The notes under the pieces are model-generated. The model did no database searches. It was given only the letters and a program-made list of their open reading frames with translations, and was not told the DNA's origin. Below are positions 56,795-60,876 of a stretch of 60,876 nucleotides of DNA, piece by piece. Each line of letters starts with the position of its first letter. The first letter of the stretch is position 1. The position numbers and the translations under genes are program-made. Source of the stretch: Byssothecium circinans (Eukaryota; Ascomycota; Dothideomycetes; Pleosporales; Massarinaceae); contig ML977043.1 of NCBI GenBank assembly GCA_010015675.1, forward strand, positions 23,232-84,107, in the 5' to 3' direction.

Positions 56795-58056
56795 ATGGAC
56801 ACGAACGTAGACGCCGAGAACGAGAGCGAGTCGGACTCTCTCTTCGTGGAGGATACCAACAATGGTGAAGTTGCAGAAGACGCTCAAACCTCTCACTCGA
56901 GCGCAAACGGTGGGCCAAAACTGCTTCTTGCTATCCTCCAGCACCGTTCCCACTGACCCTTCAACCAGTGGACCACGACCTGACCCCGTCCCCGCCGATC
57001 GATCGCCTCTCCAAACGTAAACGCAAGCACGCCCTCGACACCACCTCCGACCCTCCCCTCTTCATCCCCGACGAGCAAAACATGACCACCAACTTCGAAG
57101 ACGCCGTCATGCCTTCCCGATCCCCGTCTCCCGTCCCCGAAACCCCCACCCTCGCCTCCGCCAATACCCCCATCAGCCCACCAACTGATACTCCCATTGA
57201 CGATGGTACGAGCTCGCCTCTCCCACTGCACAGCAACCTGGACAAGCTCAAGGCCTGTCGCACCAGGAAGGCAAAGCACGGAAACACAGCCATCCCCAAC
57301 CTCCAACTCAAGCCCCATTCCACTCGCCGCAAGCACGTCGAAGACGATCCCGACAACCAACTCATCCACCACATGCGCGTACAGTACCACAAGAGCTGGG
57401 GCACCATCACCAAAGCCCTCAACGGTAAGCCTCAAGCCCCCCCCCCCTCTCTCCTGTACCACAACATCAACAGCAATTCCAATACTGACTTCCCGTGTTC
57501 AAGGAAAATGCCTCAAGGCAGGCGAGGCCGAGCGCTGGACCGAAGCCGCCGTCTACGGTCGCTTCGTGCGCAACGGCGAGCGCATCGCCGGCGCCCTGGG
57601 CGAAATCGGCTTCAATCCGCGCGACTACATGCACCTCAAGGGCGAGCTCCAGCGCGCGCCCGAAGCCTTCTCGCACAACGTGTCGGGCGGAAAGGCTACG
57701 GGGTCCGGATTGACGCTGGGTAGCGGAGCGGGACGCCTGCGCGTGCGCAATGAGGGGGATATGGAGGATAGGGCGAATTGGCATGTGGCTATGAAGGGGA
57801 ATGTTAGGGAGGAGGTTCCGCTTGCTCAGGTATGTGTTGATGTTGATGCTTGTCACAGTGTTGCTGGGATAAGGAGGGCTGACTTTGTGGATAGCAGGCA
57901 CTGCAGCTTAATACCGTGGAGATGTCGGAGGAGGTGGTTAAGGCGGTGGAGATTACTGCGGGACATTTTTGGACGGAGGTGGCGGATCAGCTGCATCGGC
58001 AGACGGGGAGGTTGTATGAGCCTAGGGCTGTGGAGAGCAGGTATCGGGCTATTTGA
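56795..58056 (+). CDS. Myb/SANT-like nuclear protein
   Basis: Four exons from a conservative start (56,795-56,909; 56,969-57,424; 57,504-57,829; 57,898-58,056) give 351 residues. The N-terminal half is acidic then Ser/Pro-rich with a basic RLSKRKRKHALD patch (nuclear signal-like). Residues about 170-215 (LIHHMRVQYHKSWGTITKAL ... WTEAAVYGRFVRNG) and 305-350 (VEITAGHFWTEVADQLHRQT ... VESRYRAI) have the spaced Trp and helix pattern of Myb/SANT repeats. It may bind DNA. Coding sequence extends upstream in phase: 56,741-56,794 and an exon-like 56,601-56,651 (YVLLGVWNELHDEAFSE) joined by a GTACGT...GAG intron, and perhaps 56,495-56,524 before that. The true start is therefore probably further 5'. 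Confidence 0.6.
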
Positions 58057-59330
58057 GCGAGCCACCAACTGCAAGGGGGTGGTGGTGGTGGTGTGTACTG
58101 GGTGTTCGGTATGATTCGGTGATGACGATGAGATCCGGTTGGCGTTAATGGTGCTGCTCAACTTTGGCGATTGATTTACACACTGGAATCCATCAGTGCT
58201 TGCAGTTCCAGGCTTGAGCGGCTGATGCTGCTCATCAGCTAAAACGGCATGACCTTGTTCCTCTTCTCTAGATAGGTTCAAAACAATGACTTCCTTGTAA
58301 CAGCTTTTCGCTACCTCCTGAACGGTGATGAGTACAATAATGTTTCGAAAGTCTAGCCGTCTCTCAGCGTCGCAAAGTCGGAGCCATCGCCAATGCTTCA
58401 CCACAATCCCAGACGTCAAATACCGTCTCACATCTTTCTCCGTAATCCCCCAGTAATGGACGTAAAAGTCTCTGACGCGGTCTAGTCCAGCCGGAAAGCT
58501 CCCGCGTCAACGAATTAAAAGAGGCCAGCGCCACGTACACCACACTTCGTCGCCAGTGCAAGCCAACTCCAACTCCAACTCGACAACAAACACCCGAAAG
58601 ACAGAATACGAGTGTTGATCTGAGTATGCAGTCGACGCTTCCGCTCCAGCTTTGAACAAATCGGACGTCAATCTCCCTCATCACCAGCTCTTCGAGATCC
58701 GTGGTGAATCTACATATACTTGTGTACTAAACGATTGTGCCAAAAAGGTCCATGCTATCGCTGTGAGGCCTCCGGTGACTCTACAAGTCGTGATGTAATT
58801 GGCCTGCAGCTTGGTCGCCGCCGTCACGGGAATGATTTGCTAAAAGACAGAAGTGCAACAAAACCCTGCTTCAGGGCTTCGGCCTCAGTTCTTCATTCGC
58901 TGTGCTGAAAGTTCCGGTCGGGTCGGATTCCTCTTCTCAGAGTCTGCGATCCGTAACACCTTATACTTATGGCCGGTCCATAGCATCATTGCCTTGGGAT
59001 CATATCCTGTGACTGCCCGGGAGGTCTTCAGTACAATTCGATGGGGCATTAGTCACGGTTCCCGTGCAAACCTTAGAAGCAACAACACTTACTTCAATCA
59101 TCCCTAGCCACTCCTGCAGTCGCTTCCTTCATACTCCCCTCGCCCTCCCGCCTAACTCCGCGCCCAGGTTTGTGGCATAACGCACTGTCCTTGTACTCCG
59201 TGCTCATTTGTCTAGCTCTCGAAGCTCCTCCCTGTATCTCGACGTCATCGTGAGGCGAGACCGCAGACTACTCCATATCTTTATGATACCCTGAGCGTGA
59301 GAATACTTCTATGGGTCAATGATATGCAGC
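58057..59330. other. Intergenic, convergent genes
   Basis: 1.27 kb. A minus-strand frame at about 58,480-58,150 (RDFYVHYWGITEKDVRRYLT ...) is protein-like for about 80 codons but has no start, no partner exon and no known domain; it may be a gene remnant. Otherwise nothing. Confidence 0.4.
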
Positions 59331-60578
59331 CTACGGGGCCTCCAAATCCATAGCAATCCCTTCACGAGCGAACCCAGCTCTCAAAGGGATCCATTCTTTA
59401 GACCGAAAGTACCGTTTCATAGAGAATGCGATACAAATCTTTTCCAGATTTCGAAATTTCTCTGTTTGCTCAAACAATGTTTTCCAAAGAAGTTCAGGCC
59501 TGCAGAAGGTCAAGCGTAAAATCTTCAAGGCCGGCGGAAGATTGCGGGTGACGTGAGGCGCATACAAAGGTACGAGAGAAGGGATTCGAAGTGATTCTAA
59601 GCGTTCATAAGACGTAAAGTCAAAGCCAGCGTCAAGCTCCATGTCGGGATCCCGGGCAAACCAACTGATGTTGATTATTTGCAGAGATGAGGCGTGGCGG
59701 TCGAGAGCAGGCTTGATGCGCAAGAGGGTGCTGAGACAGTAGGAGTCAGGAGTTCCAATATATTCAAATGCTTTGAGCTGTTGGGCTGAGGCTATCAGCA
59801 TTGTAGTATTCCGAGCATCAAGCTTGCAATTCTTAAAGGCTAGCTTTTGGAGTTGCAGAGAAGAAGGTTGCAGGGTCCAGGAGCCATACAGATCATCCTC
59901 GAGATCCACTACGGTCAAGCTTCTGAGCGACGGTACCAGAACATGTTCAAGGTCAGCGAGCTTGTGGAGAATGCGCTTCAGCCACAAATTCTGAAGGTTT
60001 CCAAAGAGGTGCTGGGAATGGTGCTGGGAATGGTGCTGGAACATCTCCAACCATCCAGACGAGATGTGTGTTGCTTGGACTAATCTGCCGCTGATGTTCA
60101 AGTGTTGAAGATTGGGTGCTCTAAGAGCAGCTACGAGGTAGGCATCTCCTACTTTTAGTGGGTCGTCGATGAAGGGATGAAGGTGCTCTCTGAGTTTGGA
60201 TGAGAAATATGGGTTTGATCGTGCGTAATCCGTGCTCGAGTGGCTGAGTCTCCATCGTAGGGTTTTCAAAGCCCTGGTGAGTTCTGGTCTCTCCACGATG
60301 GTAGACACGTAACTGAAATAGCATTCGTCCGAAGTGTACTCCGCGTAAAGCTGCGGCGTGGCAAGGCGATTGAACGTTTTCGAGGTGAGACATAGCGAGT
60401 AGAGATCCACCTTACTAGATTGGCAGCGGCGACCACGGTTGTCTTTGTCATCACAGTACGCGATGACATGGAGGAGAAGTTCGGCAGGCAAAGCATCCAG
60501 AGATGCGCCCTTTACGTTGGCGGGGGATCCTTGCCGGAGCTCGGAGGTCGCGGACGGTGCTCTCGTCATGTGAGGCAT
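59331..60578 (-). CDS. F-box/leucine-rich-repeat-like protein
   Basis: A single exon of 415 residues. Residues about 27-85 (LDALPAELLLHVIAYCDDKD ... DLYSLCLTSKTFNRLATPQL) have the F-box pattern, which recruits proteins to SCF ubiquitin ligases through Skp1. The rest shows irregular leucine-rich repeats (LQHLNISGRL, LRSLTVVDLE, LQKLAFKNCKLD, LESLRIPSLVPL, LKILRLTFC), likely the substrate-binding part. A 12-bp tandem duplication codes for QHHSQHHSQH in the middle (about 60,005-60,042). The target is unknown. ATG at 60,569 is an alternative start. Confidence 0.7.
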   Translation of the reverse strand: MPHMTRAPSATSELRQGSPANVKGASLDALPAELLLHVIAYCDDKDNRGRRCQSSKVDLYSLCLTSKTFNRLATPQLYAEYTSDECYFSYVSTIVERPELTRALKTLRWRLSHSSTDYARSNPYFSSKLREHLHPFIDDPLKVGDAYLVAALRAPNLQHLNISGRLVQATHISSGWLEMFQHHSQHHSQHLFGNLQNLWLKRILHKLADLEHVLVPSLRSLTVVDLEDDLYGSWTLQPSSLQLQKLAFKNCKLDARNTTMLIASAQQLKAFEYIGTPDSYCLSTLLRIKPALDRHASSLQIINISWFARDPDMELDAGFDFTSYERLESLRIPSLVPLYAPHVTRNLPPALKILRLTFCRPELLWKTLFEQTEKFRNLEKICIAFSMKRYFRSKEWIPLRAGFAREGIAMDLEAP

Positions 60579-60876
60579 ACCGGTTGCCGGTGTTGTACGG
60601 GTCAGGTTCTAGACCCATTTCCCGATATTCCCTTTGAGGGCAGTGGAGTAACACTGGAGTCGTTGAGTCGCAGAGTCGCAGATGGTCACGCCTGGGGTTG
60701 AGACTTCCGGCTAGCGAAAACGCCCGGGCCATAACGTCGGGATCGGCGATACGCCCACCTCGGTGATACGCCCACCTCGGTGATACGCCCACCTCGGTGA
60801 TACGCCCACCCGAACATCACAACACGAAACTTACACCAACTTCAACGCGCGATAACTCCACCAATATGGCGCCAAT
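60579..60876. other. Promoter side of the F-box gene, window end
   Basis: Contains a tandem repeat (see 60,744-60,811). No further gene could be called before the window ends. Confidence 0.4.
60744..60811. repeat. 17-bp tandem repeat, 4 units
   Basis: Four head-to-tail units of cggtgatacgcccacct with only two base differences (first and last unit). It lies about 165 bp upstream of the F-box gene start. Confidence 0.9.

Overview
The window reads as a filamentous ascomycete, most likely a Dothideomycete. Genes have short GT-AG introns (about 45-100 bp). The gene set includes a fungal AA9 polysaccharide monooxygenase, a eukaryotic nitrate/nitrite reductase pair, an Rrn5-type Pol I factor, a Bos1/membrin SNARE and an M28 peptidase. 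Repeats are AT-enriched by C-to-T mutation at CpA, the signature of repeat-induced point mutation (RIP). The taxonomic placement is inferred from gene style, not from a database search.

Region 1 (1-20,025) is a repeat compartment with no intact gene. It holds an unclassified 4.37-kb coding element present twice in direct, almost gap-free copies (2,350-6,719 and 12,907-17,277, both coding on the minus strand), the second copy far more mutated. It also holds a tRNA-Ser-like short repeat in two copies, relics of proteins with an OrsD/DUF3505-like C2H2 domain, a hAT transposase relic, a plus-strand acidic-repeat coding relic, and two Fot1/pogo-like elements with terminal inverted repeats, one interrupted by a 755-bp assembly gap. 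In-frame stops in these relics fall mainly where glutamine codons are expected, while histidine codons survive.

Region 2 (20,472-29,140) mixes live and dead genes. It has a three-exon short-chain dehydrogenase, a secreted protein, an AA9 LPMO gene broken by one in-frame TAA, an unassigned stretch of decayed ORFs, a sirtuin pseudogene that has lost its catalytic residues, a small gene whose 5' leader is a 14-bp minisatellite, and an ankyrin-repeat relic between inverted repeats.

Region 3 (29,558-60,876) is an ordinary gene-rich arm. It carries a polytopic membrane protein, a 419-bp MITE-like element, a divergent pair (Rrn5-like Pol I factor and Irc3-like mitochondrial helicase), a conserved unknown, nitrate reductase followed in tandem by nitrite reductase, an orphan protein, Bos1, a secreted M28 aminopeptidase, a Myb/SANT-like protein and an F-box/LRR-like protein. 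The nitrate pair forms one pathway, nitrate to nitrite to ammonium. No nitrate transporter lies in the window. No rRNA gene, functional tRNA gene or CRISPR array was seen.
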